64,000 bases of DNA from Poa pratensis (GCA_947311845.1 CAMZMU010000055.1:16988877-17052876); one strand, 5' to 3'. Shown: positions 1-12,315, numbered from the stretch's first letter. Notes: generated by a model from the letters alone, not told the origin. Made by a program: numbers and translations.

Positions 1-129
1 GCCAGGAGGCAACACCACGCCTGGCGGTGTTGTTTGTTTTGTTTTTGATGAAGGAGGCAGTGAACACTGCTTCGAATTATTAAGAGAAAACCGGGATAAA
101 TACCGGCAGAGTTTCAAAAAACAAGTCAC

Positions 130-912
130 GCAAACGTACCGAGACGGGAGCTAAACCTAGCCGCGCCGCCGTCACCATCTCTGTCTCCATCATAGATCAG
201 TTCCCCCTCCTCCGGCCGGGCTCGCCGGTCTCGCGAGGAGTGGGGAACCCGATCTATGGTTGGAGTTCTTAATAAAAGTAGTTTTTCAATAGGTTTGATC
301 AGGTTTTTGGTGCCGTCTTCTCCGTTAATGGAGTTTTCATCATCTACAATAAGCAATCTTCGGTTCTTCCTTCGACGACGAGACCTTCCCGACATCAATG
401 GTGGTGCTGTAAGATTAAATTTGTCTAGGTTTGGTCTTTCAGATCTTGCTTCGCCGGATCGATTTTGGATCTTTTCTTATGGCTGCCGCGAGGATTGTCC
501 TCGCAATATTTGTCCCGGCTGCTACGTTCTCGACAATGGTGATTCGTACTCTCGGCTCCCAGCGACGTCGACCAAGCTGTCCGGTTGTTATTCCCTGAAA
601 TATTGGTGTTGGTACTCTTGCCGATGTTGGTTGATTAATTTAATGGCTGCGTACGTGCACGTAACCTTGATATTGCGGCTCAAAATTATGGGAGAACCCT
701 CGTTGGTATTCACAGGTCTGTGGATTGGTATCTTTGTCGTTCTACGGCTGCCTTCAGAAAAGTTCACGATTGAGTCATGGAAGAAAAAAGAGTTTGAAGA
801 TTTACTCTTTTCTTTTAGACTTTATTTTGTAATCGCTGTAGTCAGGTCATGTATCTCTACCATGTACTATTCGCTACTATAATATATAGTATTAATTGTG
901 AAAAAAATATAT
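130..912 (+). mobile_element. Retroposon (LINE-like, non-autonomous) copy A1
   Basis: From about 305 to 890 this segment is clearly similar to 59940-60420 on the same strand: shared blocks include GTTAATGGAG, TCAGATCTTGCTTCGC, CGACGTCGAC and TTAATTTAATGGCTGCG. The better preserved copy at 59731-60443 has an 18-bp target duplication and a short A-run, so this one is read as the same retroposon family; it also ends near an A-run (about 901-907). It carries about 110 bp, around 690-800, that the other copy lacks. The 5' boundary is not certain and no target duplication was found. The long open frame 256-882 resembles no protein I know and is taken as chance. Confidence 0.55.
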
Positions 913-1897
913 GCAAAAGCTGTAGACCACTAAAACTAATTATAAGCATCTGGGAAAGATGGCTGTGATGGCTTTGCCATCCATAGCAGAAACAATGGAG
1001 AGGGGATTACTCGCCAGCCCACGACGTTTTGAGGATGCCAGCTGAACGCCAGTCAGTGAGTTCAGTCATAATCTTGTCCACAAGCACCGAGGAGTGCATC
1101 ACTACAGCCTCTATTTGCTCGTGCGTGCGATGATTCCAATCAATTCTGACGGAAGTTCTCTTCGCTTGGATGTGTGAATCCGCAGTGGATACATTCGTCT
1201 ATCTGAACCACATCACTTCTGCTGCCTTCCAAACATCACCGTTACCATGCACGCCTCCAGGGTCATCCTAGGGTGATCAGCAGTTCACCACCAAGAGGAC
1301 GTTTCTTCTCATGGCACCGCTTCCCTTGGTTCACTATTGTAGGCTTTGCCCACCGCACCCTGCGTCTAGAAATAATGTACAACAAATTTCAGAAACTATG
1401 TTTGATCAGTTTTGTAAGTAACGATGTGTACACATTGTCGGGTTTGTGCCTACTTTTGGGGATCAAGCCGATACGTTCCGCCACTTCCATTTTCTTTCTG
1501 GCGTAATCCAAATATGTCTTTCTTCCTTCCGAGAACTGAAAGTAAAATGAATTTTCACTTCAGCAAAGATAGATCCAACTTGTGGAGATAGACGAAACTC
1601 CTGGACTCACTAGGAAATACATAAAGATCAACTAACCATCTTTTTCATGGACCCTATGATCAAGAGATGACAGTCCTCTTCTGAAACCTGTAGACAGAAA
1701 CATGTTGCATCAGTAAAGATTCTGGTTGACCTGGATCTCCTACAAAAACAAGCTTACCGTTTCACTGATGCAACCCACGAATGTGTCATACTGAAAACAG
1801 AAAATACATAAGAATTAGCGAGACGACAGGATAAAACAGAAAACATCTGCTGAAGAAGCTGGAATAACATATATTATCCGTGGAGAATATGAGCCTA
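913..1897. other. Intergenic, nothing recognised
   Basis: This is 3' flanking DNA of the minus-strand gene that ends at 1898. I see no convincing coding region, RNA gene or transposon end. The part nearest 1898 may hold the 3' untranslated region of that gene. Confidence 0.4.
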
Positions 1898-4425
1898 CTA
1901 TCTTTTCATCCAACCGTGGAACGCAGGTGGCATTTTTTCAAGTTCCAGTTTCATCTGACCCATGCGCGAAGGGAACATGTTCTGCTCATATATTTGCCCC
2001 AAAGCATCATAGAAATCCATCTGAGCCATGTTCAAGCAATGAAATATCAGTGTCAAGCTTCCGTTTTCTAAATTTGAAACTGTAAATTATCTTAATTAGG
2101 TGTACAGACTGAGGCAGATCGAACCTTTTGCTTAGCAACCCGTTTCCCAATCTCAAGGTAGATGCGATCGAAGTCCTTACGGGTGCTGAAATCATCCTGA
2201 AGGCTGTCTATATAATCCTGAATGGGAAGTAGCAATAGAATCATCAAATACTATCACCACATATGCTAGCTCATCACCAATTAAATAAATTAATTAATAG
2301 GTGAGGGGTCTAGGACATAGCATTACCATGTAGCCGCCCAAAACTGAATGTCTGAACAGATTATGAAACCCTGATCCAATCCTCATTGCTTCAAGACAGG
2401 CCCTGCTCTTGTATTTCCGCTTCTACACGAACAAAACTAAATGGTTATGATCTGTGACATGTGCAGAAAGGCCAAATGCAGAAAGGCTTTTGGGGATCCT
2501 TACCTGCTTATCGTCAAGACCAATTTTATCTTCAATCCACTGTCACATGAGAAGAACACTGTTATACCAGGATGGCACATAATTGCCCTTGACTTCATGC
2601 CTACCTTAATTGCCCTTGACATCTCGTCGTAGAACCGGACATAATCCAGATCGCCCTGGTAGGTATGGTATGTGAGGCAGTAAGAACTCCAATCTTCGTA
2701 GTTACGCTGTAACTAAGAAAGAAACTGTTACTAGTAAAGAAAGAAACTGTTACTAGTAGTCACACTTGCAGAAATACTAGTAGTCTGACCAGATGGGCTC
2801 AGCCAGGGCTTGTGCTCGTGGTCTATGGCAGCCCTCGGGGCGCCACCGATCTGCAGCAGTGTGCTGGACTACCTCCTTCCTTTTCAGCCAATCCGGCAAG
2901 GAGATGACTAGCGGCGTGGGGCCTGCCAGTCTTGTGAATAACGGTGGCGGTCCTAGGGTTCCTCCTTGCATTAAGATGAAGACTTGTCGGATGCCGTCCC
3001 TGTCGATCTGGCTGTAGTGGTGTGTTCCGGAAGGCTCCGCCAGCGAACTCCGTTGGACGATCCATGCCTGGAGATTGCTGGATCGGGTGGGATTCGGTCG
3101 TGCGCACCCATGTTTTACTCTGACCGTTTGGTTTCAGAGGGAGCGCTTCGAAGCTCTGCTGGCTGTTAATATCATGGGTCATGTTCTCGTTCCATGGTGC
3201 TGGCGGAGAATGTCATGTAAGTCAAGATCTGAGGACTAGCATTGGTGGTTCGAATCTTTCTGGCGATGAGGAATTGGCTTGGTGTTTCGTGACTTGGAGC
3301 AGTGGCATGTAAGTGGGGGCGACAACATACGTGAAGTCCAAAGTCCTAACTTTCAGGGTGAAAATCCAAGGTCTGCCCTTAATTGGTTGTGCCTGACAGT
3401 GATCTTGCTGAAGACATTGTTTGAGAGCGAGGACTATCTTCAGGACGAAAACCCAAGGTCTGGCCTTAATTGGTTGTGTCTGGCACTGTTCTTCTTGAAG
3501 ACGTTGCTTTTGAAGAATTGGACATCAGGTGTTGTCTTGGTGGTGGTTGTGTGGCTGCTGCAAGGACTGTAACTCTGTAGCGGGATTTTTCTTTTTATTT
3601 CTTTTTCTCATTGTTATTCGGCTGTGTGCATCCGTAATAGATTTGGTTATTGTGTTGTTGCAGAGCCTGGGTGTAATTTGTATCTCCGCGATATTAATAT
3701 ACACTCTTTATCTAAAAAAATAGAATTATCAAGGAGCTCAAAATCGCCTTGGTAGGGACGATAAGCACAAAAATAATTGACCAAAACAGGACTGGTTTGT
3801 TCTCATCTTAGAATTTGTTTGTCAAAACAGATTGCAGATTGGAGTATATTTTTCTTGGCACGAGAGATGGAGTGAGTCTCAAAACCTACATCGTTACGGA
3901 TCACGAGCCGCTGGTAGTCGTCGAGGCTGGCGATCTTGCTGTGCTCAGGGTGATAGTACCACTCCAGCGTCTCCTCAAGGTGCTCAAAGTAGCCCTGGTC
4001 CTGAAGGATGTGCAGAGGGTACTGCTCTTCCAGCGCTGGAATGTCCACTTCCTTTCCTTTTGTCAATAGCTATAGCAGGACCAGAAAGTGAGAAAATCAG
4101 TACAAACCAGGGCATGCAGATTGCAGAGTAGTCATGTGGTTAATGGTGAGAGACATGGGTAGAGTAGTACCAGATGATCTTTGATGCGGTAGAGGGCTAG
4201 CCGCCGGTTCAACTCGGCGAGCTGATGTTCGTCGCGGTAAGACCAGTACTCTTCGTCGCCGGGAGCCGCGCCGAGGCTAATGCTCCACAAGTAATCGGCG
4301 GCCTGCTTGGTGACGGTGTCATCGTCTAGATCGAGGAGGATTTGCATTTGCCGTGGCGTTTCTCCTTGCTCGTCTTCTTGCTCCTGGTCGTTGGCGCGAG
4401 GAGCGGCCGAACTCTGGAGGGTCAT
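1898..4425 (-). CDS. Unrecognised seven-exon grass protein, 296 aa
   Basis: On the minus strand the exons are 4171-4425, 3890-4069, 2605-2712, 2504-2539, 2327-2422, 2125-2217 and 1898-2020. All have GT-AG borders, all are multiples of three, and together they give an open frame of 297 codons including the TAG stop. The start is the ATG at 4425, followed by MTLQSSAAPRAND. The protein is acidic and rich in Tyr, Asp and Leu, with a 36-nt exon (WIEDKIGLDDKQ) in the middle and a basic end (FHGWMKR). I see no membrane segment and recognise no domain, so no function is proposed. For exon 2, the donor GTAGGT at 3889 was preferred over GTTTTG a few bases on, because only it keeps the frame to exon 3. 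The 1177-bp second intron holds a LINE 3' fragment and a decayed exon-3 copy. Support is structural only. Confidence 0.7.
2777..3722 (+). mobile_element. LINE 3'-end fragment in intron 2 of the unrecognised gene
   Basis: The segment ends in a short A-run preceded by CTCTTTATC (about 3703-3720), a typical grass LINE 3' terminus. Its last 190 bp match, in reverse, the tail at 59067-59500, sharing GGACATCA-GTGTTGTCTTGG, GCATCCGTAAT and GGGTGTAATT. Within it, 3353-3430 is repeated in tandem at about 3438-3512 (blocks CCAAGGTCTG and CTTAATTGGTTGTG). No reverse-transcriptase frame is present, so this is a 5'-truncated insertion. It is antisense to the host gene. The 5' limit is approximate and no target duplication was found. 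Confidence 0.5.
3728..3815 (-). pseudogene. Decayed duplicate of exon 3 of the unrecognised gene
   Basis: Read on the minus strand, this stretch encodes NYFCAYRPYQGDFELLDN. It lines up with SYCLTYHTYQGDLDYVRF of exon 3 (2605-2712), and the DNA shares ATCGCC-TGGTAGG. The frame cannot be entered from the upstream exon without a stop, and there is no good donor before the LINE insertion at 3722. It is therefore read as an old exon duplication that has decayed or been truncated, rather than a used alternative exon. Confidence 0.4.
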
Positions 4426-4609
4426 CCTTGGTGGATCGACGTTTGGATCGGTGAGGCCGGCAAATGGAAATTAAATTCATTTGAAGAGGGGGACTAGGAG
4501 ACATGAGAGACACTGGAACAGATCCTCCCTATGCTAGTTTTTCAGTCCTATACCAATTTAACTTCTTTTTTGTTGTTGTAGCTTAGTGAAAGAATATTGT
4601 AAGAGCATC

Positions 4610-5830
4610 TCGACCAGGAGGAGCCGCCAAATTCGTGTCCCTACCCCCCCCCCCCCCCCCCCGCGATGAGGGTAGTTGGCCTGACCTTAACGGATTGGCG
4701 GGAACACGGAGGGGAAAAGAGTGGGGTGATGAACACACGAAGAACACGGTGTAAAACGAGGGGAAACACGAGGGGTTGATAACTAGCAAAACCTACTCGG
4801 ACAAATCAACTGGTAACACACCCTGAGGGTAGCCCTCGATTCTCAAACTCCAAGCCAATCTTACTCTAAAGATTCGTTTCCCTCACCGGTCGATCCCACC
4901 GGTCCAATAAAATCCAACAAGGTGGAAAGATTGGCAAGTAATTGCAACTACAAGAAGAGATGCAACTCTACAAGGGGAGGCCTTGATTCAACTCCGAGCA
5001 CGGAGGCCTTGATTCATCTCCCGGGGGAGGTATCACCAAAAAGGGGGGGGGGGGGAAAGGAGCATAGCTCAACTCAATTCTAATTCTTCTCTAACCCTAG
5101 ATCTGACCAAGGAAGGGGTATAAATAGTCTAAGTGACGAAGTAGGAAAAATAGGTGGATTACATGGCCAAAGGCCCACATGTGCACGCAGCCAACGAGGT
5201 TGCCGTATGGTCCGGCGCCATGGTCTTGGATCGGGCCCGGGTTGGTGTGGCGCTGGATCTACTGAAGGCGGAGTGCCGGATCATCCGGCGGCTCGGCACC
5301 GGATGGTCCAGCGCGGTCGAGGTGCGTGTGGGGGTTTCCAACCCGAGAGCCGTCAAAGGGGCACCAGACCCATCCGGCGGTCATCCGGCACGGGAGACGC
5401 CGGATGGTCCGGCGCCTAGAGTTTTTGCTCCTTTGCTCCTTTCTTGTCCATCTTCTTCGCCGTCTTTGCCAGCTCGTGGGGGTACATGTAGGCTTCATTC
5501 CTGAGTATACATAGCACACTAGTTTGAGGTAGCAAACCACTCATGGAGTCATCGAGATCAATAAGAGATAGGAGCGTGTTCCCCTTATCTTGCAAAGCTT
5601 TGACTCGGGATCTTGCCATTGGACCATTGGGAATGTCATGCTTGGTCATGTTGCTTGGTTGGGCTACACCCCCCCCCCCCTCAACTATGCCTTCTTGGTG
5701 GTGCTGGACATGTGTCCGCCACAATGAGGGTGTTGCCCCCAATGGCGCTCGCCAAACAAAACAACAAAAATTGACGAATGCAAATATAATCAAAAGATTC
5801 AAATTTCATTCATATTTGATTTTATATTTT
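4610..5830 (-). mobile_element. Ty3/gypsy 3' end (polyprotein tail plus partial LTR)
   Basis: On the minus strand the frame 5802-5416 contains NGPMARSRVKALQDK, the C-terminal tail seen after the integrase in many grass gypsy elements. The same tail (IGPMTRSRVKTLHDK) occurs on the plus strand at 45474. The downstream non-coding part (about 5130-4620) matches 45990-46450, including CAGATCTAGGGTTAG, the GAATCAAG-CCTCCC repeats and an end in CCCTCATC. Homopolymer tracts of C and G lie near 4645-4662, 5043-5055 and 5671-5680. The rest of the element is absent, so this is a truncated relic. Confidence 0.6.
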
Positions 5831-5869
5831 TAAAGTGAAATTTGAGCCGCGGCTCCTAGACCTAACCCT

Positions 5870-6840
5870 AGGCCTACTCGAGGTCATCCCGGTCGACATC
5901 GTCATCGTCATTGTCGTCGGACCACGACGGAGGAGGAGGAGGAGGCGGCACAGTTTGCGCCGTCTCGAGGAGCACGGCTGGTGGAGGCGCTGTCGGACAA
6001 AGAAGAGGCCTCCATCTGCGTGGAGCACGCCAGGGTGACCATGAGGCCTGGCGAGTCCCACTCGATTGTCGGCACCGAGTCAACGATCGCCATCAGAAAG
6101 CCCGGGTTGTAGCCGTTGTGCTCGTTCCGCGGCGGGGACGAGACGTGGTAGCCTGCCGGGATCAACTCCACCGGCAGTGGCTACGTCTTCACCTCCGACT
6201 TGGGGCGGCGCAGATAGAGGCGGCTGCGCGGTATGGATCGTCATGGTGGCTCGCGGCGATGACGGATGACGATGTGGGAGGTGGGTGCGGTCTTGGTTGG
6301 CGCCTCCACGACGCGCCGGTGAGCGCCGCTCCTCCTTCACCGGCCGGCTGACGCGGACTTGGTGGTTGCGGTGGGCGGGGCCCGTGGAACCGCTGGCAGC
6401 AGCTGCAATGTGGTATGGTTCCTCGTTGTGGCATGCTGGCGGGCGGCCTCAATGGCGGAGGGCACCGTGTGGCCGGTCCCATCCCACCAGCGGTGTCGCG
6501 CCTTCACGTTGTAGAGCCCCGGCGGGACCGGGTCGTCGTAAAAGGCGAGGGGTCCTACGACGGGCTCGATGCGCTCGTGCTCGAAACGCTGGAGCCAGCG
6601 GGCCCAGTTGTTGTCGTCGTACTCTGGGTTGCCCGCTGCTCCTGTAACAGCCAACTCCGGCGCAGGGCGATGGCGCGTCGGATAAGCGCCACGGTTGATG
6701 GACGTGCACCACCTATGGGGCATGCAGGAATCCGGCGGGACGAGCAACCCGTACCGAAAGAGGTCTCACGCGTCGTCGACGTTGATGGTGCGGCCGCCCC
6801 GGTTTGGTGAGCTGCCCGCCTCGTTGTTGTTATCCATTAT
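5870..6840 (-). pseudogene. Degenerate transposon-associated coding region
   Basis: A minus-strand frame begins near 6836 with MDNNNEAGSS and continues through INVDDAWDLFRYG, then by frameshift into ARWLQRFEHERIEP and VKARHRWWDGTGHTVPSAI. An acidic end (about 5870-5935) is rich in GAC/GAT codons. This layout resembles a multicopy grass protein found with transposons, but I cannot name its family. At least two frame changes are needed to read through, so it is broken. GC content is far above the flanking DNA. Confidence 0.4.
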
Positions 6841-7939
6841 GGTTGCTGCGGCGAGGTTGGAGATGGGGATGTGCGCGATGTGGGAGGTGGGTGCGGTGTT
6901 GGCTGGCGCTGGGAGGGCTTTTATATGCGCGGCGAGGTGAGTGGAGGCGAGCGCTCGCCTGCATCCACGCCGGCGTAAATGCATTGCGTGGGAACACCGC
7001 GATGCCGGCGCGTGGACTGGCATGCACGCTAGTGCCAACGTTAATCCGACGCGTGCTGGCACCTCGCCTCCCGCTCCGTCATGTCGTCTAGGAAACCGCA
7101 GCGAGGTGGCTCCTGCTTCTGCTGTGGACGGGGAGGGGATTGCTGCCAAGGATGATGACGGTTAGCGGCCGACATCTGCATAGCGTGTCGATCTTAGACA
7201 GGAGGAGGGTGCAGAGCAGTTCTCCTCGTGCAGTACTTTGCTTTGTGGCCGAATTGGCGATAATTGTTGCATCTCAGTTGCTCACGTCATACCGATGCCC
7301 AGTGCCTAGTTTCATGGCAATGGTAGCATCTTCCATTGAGCCAGGCAGGAGGGGAGGGCGGGTCTTCAATGCCGGCGAGGTGAAAGCCATGCGACGCCTG
7401 TGCCTAGACTAGACAAGCTACCAAGGCGCCTCCTCGCTCTCCACTCCGCTCGTCACGTCTGGAATCGCTTCCGAAGGCAGCACATGCGAGCTGGGTGCAG
7501 CCACAGTTGGCACGAGGTGCTCTGGGGTGCGTATCTCGGGGACGAACTCGTCGACGGCGACTCCCAAGCACAAAGGCGGCAGCGGAGCTTCTAATGGCAA
7601 ACCTTGAAGGGACGTGGAGATGACGCTCGAGGCTCGCATCTCTGTGGTGGTTGTCTTGCAGCTGAGCTTGTCGACGGCGCCCTACAACGGAGGCGGTGGC
7701 GAATCTTCTGTTGACAGGTCCACGGCGTAGGCGGACGCCAATGCAGCGGACCGGGGCTGGGAACACGCCGGCAGTAGGACAGAGGACGTGCCGACGAGGG
7801 GCGCGGTAGGCAAAGTTAAGGAGACTGAACTTCTATTCAAACTGATTCTTGCGCTTGCCTATATATATAAATTAGAGCAACACCATGCACTCTATCTATT
7901 CCTTTTGGAGATAAATAACAGAGAGAGACCTATCATCTA
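6841..7939. other. GC-rich intergenic, no supported gene
   Basis: This stretch has overlapping open frames on both strands, as expected from high GC. None resembles a known protein or has convincing exon borders. A minus-strand frame around 7418-7639 (LQGLPLEAPLPPLCLG) might belong to the same decayed element as 5870-6840. Confidence 0.35.
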
Positions 7940-8063
7940 CTCCCTCCGTTCATAAAAAGATATCTCAACTTTATCTAAATTTGGATATATCTATACACTA
8001 AAGTATGTTTACATACATACAAACCTAAAAAAGATTGAGACATTATTTTGTGAACAGAGGGAG
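7940..8063. mobile_element. Stowaway-type MITE (124 bp)
   Basis: The segment starts CTCCCTCCGTTCATAAAA and ends GTGAACAGAGGGAG, forming terminal inverted repeats. It is flanked by TA on both sides (7938-7939 and 8064-8065), the Tc1/mariner target. The interior is AT-rich and non-coding. It lies about 620 bp upstream of the LIKE COV start codon. Confidence 0.85.
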
Positions 8064-8686
8064 TATATTTTTTATTTTGTTATCTATCTAGTACTTTTCA
8101 CGTGTATTCCACCCTAGTCTCAATAATTTAGATCTAAATTGCTCGATATCATAAGCTAAGTGGAGAAGGAGCGTTGAACAGAGCCGGAGCAGCGCCCATC
8201 CGGTTCAACTCGACCCTACCCGACGTCCATCCCTTCCGTCGCATCGCGCTCGGGCCAGCTCAACGCCAGCCCGGCGAACACGCCACTACCTTCATCCGAA
8301 CCCCTGAGCTGACTCGTGGGCCAGGGGTGCGCTAATCCACAGCAGAGACGATGCACTGACCGCCACGTGGAGCCGAGGCAGATGACGCGAGCTGGCTCGC
8401 AGCCTGACAGGTGGGTCCACCCTGTCAATAACCTCGACGAAACTCGCTGGCCGGCTAGCTTGGACTTGGACTCGGTGGCTCCGCCCGCGGTTGACGTCTC
8501 CCTTTCCTCGGTTGCGGACTCCGCCACCAACCGCTTGCTGCTACTTTCCGTCAAGCCGAGCAAAAAGCAGCGGCGGCAGCGACGCCTCACCCGACCTCCC
8601 CGCCCCCCGCTCGCGCCGCGTCTCCTGCCGCAGCCACCGCTAGCCCGCCCGCCGGAAGGCTCTAGAGAGGGAGGCGGGGAGACGAC
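8064..8686 (+). promoter_or_regulatory. Promoter and 5' UTR region of LIKE COV gene
   Basis: AT-rich DNA passes into a GC-rich, CpG-rich stretch (about 8190-8686) just before the ATG at 8687, as is common for grass promoters and leaders. No clear TATA box was assigned. The open frames on both strands here are GC artefacts. Confidence 0.4.
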
Positions 8687-11496
8687 ATGGCGGAGGAGAA
8701 GGAGTCGACGTCGGTGCCGCTCAGCCCGGCGGGGGCGGACGCGGTCGACCCCGAGGATCCGGCCAAGTCGCTACCGCGCCCCAGCTCGCCCTCCACCTCC
8801 ACCCGCCAGGTCTGGATCCATCTAACCCTGCGGCCGCGCGCCGGCCTAATCGCGCGCGTGTTGTTCGTTCGGGGCGTAGGTTGTGATTCCGGATGGTCGG
8901 ATCTGTTAGTGTTTGAGCTCGATTTATTGCGCTGCTCGTGCGTGGTGTGGGTGATTGCTGAATTCCGTTGGAGGTTCGATGTGTTCAGGTACAGGAGTTT
9001 AGCTCGGTTCGATCGAATTTGCTGGTTCTGGAGACTATTGGGGATGTTGAGCTTGTTGGGGAGACTGCAGCTGTTTTAACGCTGTTGCTTGATTTGTTTT
9101 CGTGGGCTTGCGAACTTCATCATAGTTAAGTAGTCAAGCAAGGTGTTTTTGTTCAGTTGTGATTTTTAGTGGCTGAGCTAGGAAAATTTGGTGTCACTTG
9201 TGCAATGGTTCTTAGAACACATTCTCCTGGTTCCTAGAATCAACAAATGTGGGTAGTTCTTTTGTGCGGAAAGGCACCTGCTAACAAATTGCGGACTGTG
9301 TTATTGTATTAAGTGCACTGGAAAGACAGAGAGTTTTTGGAGTCAGGCCCATCTTTAGGTGCTAAGTTAGCACCCACAGATGGGTTTGCACTGCATACTT
9401 TTCCCTGGAAAGAGAATTCTGAACAAAAAATAAATAAAGTTTGGTAACTTGGTAAGCTGAATCTTTTATGTGCTTGATGCATTTTTTCCATGTGTGCTTA
9501 TGTGGTACAAAGTGATTTGCAATCCATGCACTTTCGGCATGTACTAATACAACTTAACACAGCTCTATAATTTTGTAATGTTTCTCGAAAGTTTACCCAA
9601 AAATAGCTGCATTCGCAGAACTCGAGTCATATAGGTCATCTTCATTTCACTAATTTGCTGATGGTTGCTATTTTTTGTGTAGGCATGCTGCGCTGTTCTT
9701 CAAAGTTGGGTATCGAGAAAATTTATGACTGGATGGTACATCCTTCGCAAGAACTAAGTTAAATAAACATGTTACCAATACTATGTATACCAACCTTTGT
9801 TTGTTTCATGTTTTTCAGTGTTGTTCTCTTTCCTGTGGCATTCACGTTCTTCATCACATGGTGGTTTGTCCAATTTGTTGATGGTTTTTTCAGTCCACTA
9901 TATGCAAAAGTTGGAATCAACATATTCGGTAATCCTTTTACTTGTACTTTGATTATGATTTTATGGTAGTGATGAACTTACTTAGAATTACAAATACTGT
10001 ATTGGAACTTCTAGCTGTATATTGTGTGATTATGAAAGAATCTCTGGTTGGTACCTTATTCTCACCGGTATAGAAAATGTGTGAGATATAAGCTAATGTT
10101 GATGCTTGTGGTATTGGTAATTTCATTCTTGAATACTTTTGCCATGAGTTAATCTGACAATAACTAATTTGGACCTAGATCTTCTACTACAGTAATGATT
10201 TGGTAACACTTGACAATGTCCTTTATGTGACATTCAAACAATTCTCTTCATCACAGAATCCATGTTTCTGTTTGTAGCAAGTGCTTATTGTTTCACTGAC
10301 ACTTTTGCAGGTCTTGGTTTTCTGACTTCTCTGGCATTCATATTTCTGGTTGGAATATTTGTTTCTTCATGGTTGGGTTCAACTGTCTTCTGGGTTGGAG
10401 AATGGTTCATAAAGAAAATGCCATTTGTAAAGCACATATATTCGGCATCAAAGCAAGTCAGCACTGCCATCTCACCAGGTTATAATTCATATCCTATGTG
10501 AAGCTTGAACATCTTTCTTGTCTTACGGACTCCCTTCAATAAGTAATTTCTAGTACGTAGTTGTCATCTCTTGTCATCTGCAATGGTCCATTTTGTCAGT
10601 TCTATCCTTACACATGCTTTAGAGACAGTGTTAATATTTCCCTCTTATAGCTTGAATCTCATATAAGCTTGCAAGCTTAGTAAATAGGAATCATATTTTG
10701 GTCTTTCCCCGCAAGAAACTATGTGACTTATCTGAGAGATTTGTCCTTTTCCTAAGTTTTACCCCCATATTAACTATGTCATAGATCAGTTCTTTGTAGT
10801 CCTTTGGGTGTTATTGTGTTGACTTTGTTCTGTTTGTTACAAGAATATCACAGGGCCTATTGCGCATGACGACTTATCACAAATTATTTTTGTTTGCCAG
10901 ATCAAAATACGACAGCATTTAAAGAAGTTGCGATAATTCGGCATCCACGTGTTGGTGAATACGCATTTGGATTTATAACATCAAATGTTGTCCTTCAGGT
11001 ACTTAATTTTCACAAGGATCTTTGGTTACAACAACAATCTGGTTTTTGAGAAGCTCCATGTGATATGGGCTTCATAACTCATAAGATGCAATTACACCTG
11101 TTTTATGGTCTCTTGTTTTGTGTTATACTACAGACAAACAAAGGCGATGAGGAACTCTGTAGTGTTTATGTGCCAACAAATCATCTATATATCGGTGATA
11201 TATTTCTGCTGAACACCGACGAGATCATCAGACCAAACTTATCCATTCGAGAAGGAATTGGTAAGTTACTATGATGGCTGTCCTTTTTGCGCTTTACCGG
11301 TTTCACCAATGCTAGAGCTGATAAGTTGATCTTCCCTGAAATTACTTGACTACTAATCCTAATATAGCATTATTATTTGCCCTGCTCTACAGAAATTATC
11401 GTTTCTGGAGGAATGACCATGCCACAGGTGATTGCGTCGCTCGAACCCATCCCAAAGAAGAGCCAGAACATCCGCCTTAATAGAATAATGACATGA
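8687..11496 (+). CDS. LIKE COV protein (DUF502 membrane protein), 260 aa
   Basis: Exons are 8687-8809, 9683-9735, 9819-9928, 10311-10478, 10901-10998, 11134-11260 and 11393-11496. All have GT-AG borders and consistent phases, giving 261 codons with stop. The protein has a short acidic, Ser/Pro-rich N-terminus (MAEEKESTSVPLSP), then ACCAVLQSWVSRKFMTG. Two hydrophobic membrane segments lie at about residues 60-83 (VVLFPVAFTFFITWWF) and 96-120 (GFLTSLAFIFLVGIFVSSWLG). The soluble part is typical of the family: VGEWFIKKMPFVKHIYSASKQ, RHPRVGEYAFGF and ELCSVYVPTNHLYIGD. The length fits plant LCV proteins. Arabidopsis COV1 influences vascular patterning and Golgi/TGN morphology; whether this paralogue does so is inference. 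The exons show no frameshift. Confidence 0.95.
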
Positions 11497-12315
11497 CCGA
11501 AATACAGCGAGTAAGAAAACTCAAGCCATTAGCTTAACTGCTTCAGCCATTATGTATCATATTGGCTGATATTGGCATGCCCATCAAGCAGCTCGCGAAT
11601 GGTTGGATGGGCGGCTCAGGTGCTGGTCTGTTTGTGCTGTTTGTTTATAATGTGTTACATGTCGAGGCTGGATATGGAAATTTGATGAACAAACTGGGTG
11701 GAAGCGTCATCTCGATGCCCTGGAAATATCACACCTGTTGCTCTTATCTGTGTTTGCTGACTGCTCCGAAATGTTAACGTCTAGGCACCAGAGGTGCTGA
11801 CAGTTAAATGTGGATGTGTACAAGTAGTGTGCCTGATTAAATTCATTTGTAAAAGTGTGCTGTGTAATGCCATGTTGACTTTGTCTACTACAATATACAC
11901 AAAACACAATGCTGACTGGTTTCTCTTGAGCATCTCTTTGCTTCATTTTCTGGATATGTATTGAAGTGTTCTGAACTTGTGCCGCTGTCGCTGGGCAGGC
12001 AAGGACGGAAGAGTGATGGATCAGAGGGATGTTTTCCCAGCCCCATGCCATTGTGTTTGTTGAATATTTGCTGCTAAGTGCTGACTGCTACTGCTACTGC
12101 TCCCTCCGTGTTGTGCCAGGTGTAGTGCAAGTGCAGGGCACTGATTTGCCCCTTCGTAGGCTGCCAGGTGTTGTGCAAATGCAGGGCACTGAAATGCTCC
12201 TCTGAAATGGAGCATTCCAGAAGCGATTGCTTGAATCAATGACATGTGACGGGCGAAACCATGAGCAATGATGAAAAACTGGAACTGAATTACACCCAAT
12301 TGACAAATAAATATA
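11497..12315 (+). other. 3' flank of LIKE COV gene with a short tandem repeat
   Basis: This holds the likely 3' UTR followed by intergenic DNA. A direct repeat of about 35 bp occurs at about 12114-12150 and 12169-12205 (shared GCCAGGTGT-GTGCAA-TGCAGGGCACTGA). The open frames here match nothing I know. Confidence 0.4.

Noticed and set aside
3244..3260. GGTTCGAATC motif as a tRNA or SINE B box
   Set aside because: No matching A box or cloverleaf at the right distance, and it lies within the LINE 3' fragment.
5154..5540. Plus-strand frame with repeated CCGGATGG-type motifs as a gene
   Set aside because: It is antisense within the gypsy remnant, has no exon signals and resembles no protein.
6689..7149. 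GC-rich overlapping frames (both strands) as a separate gene
   Set aside because: Only the short MDNNNEAGSS start looks like a known multicopy transposon-associated protein. The rest is unsupported.
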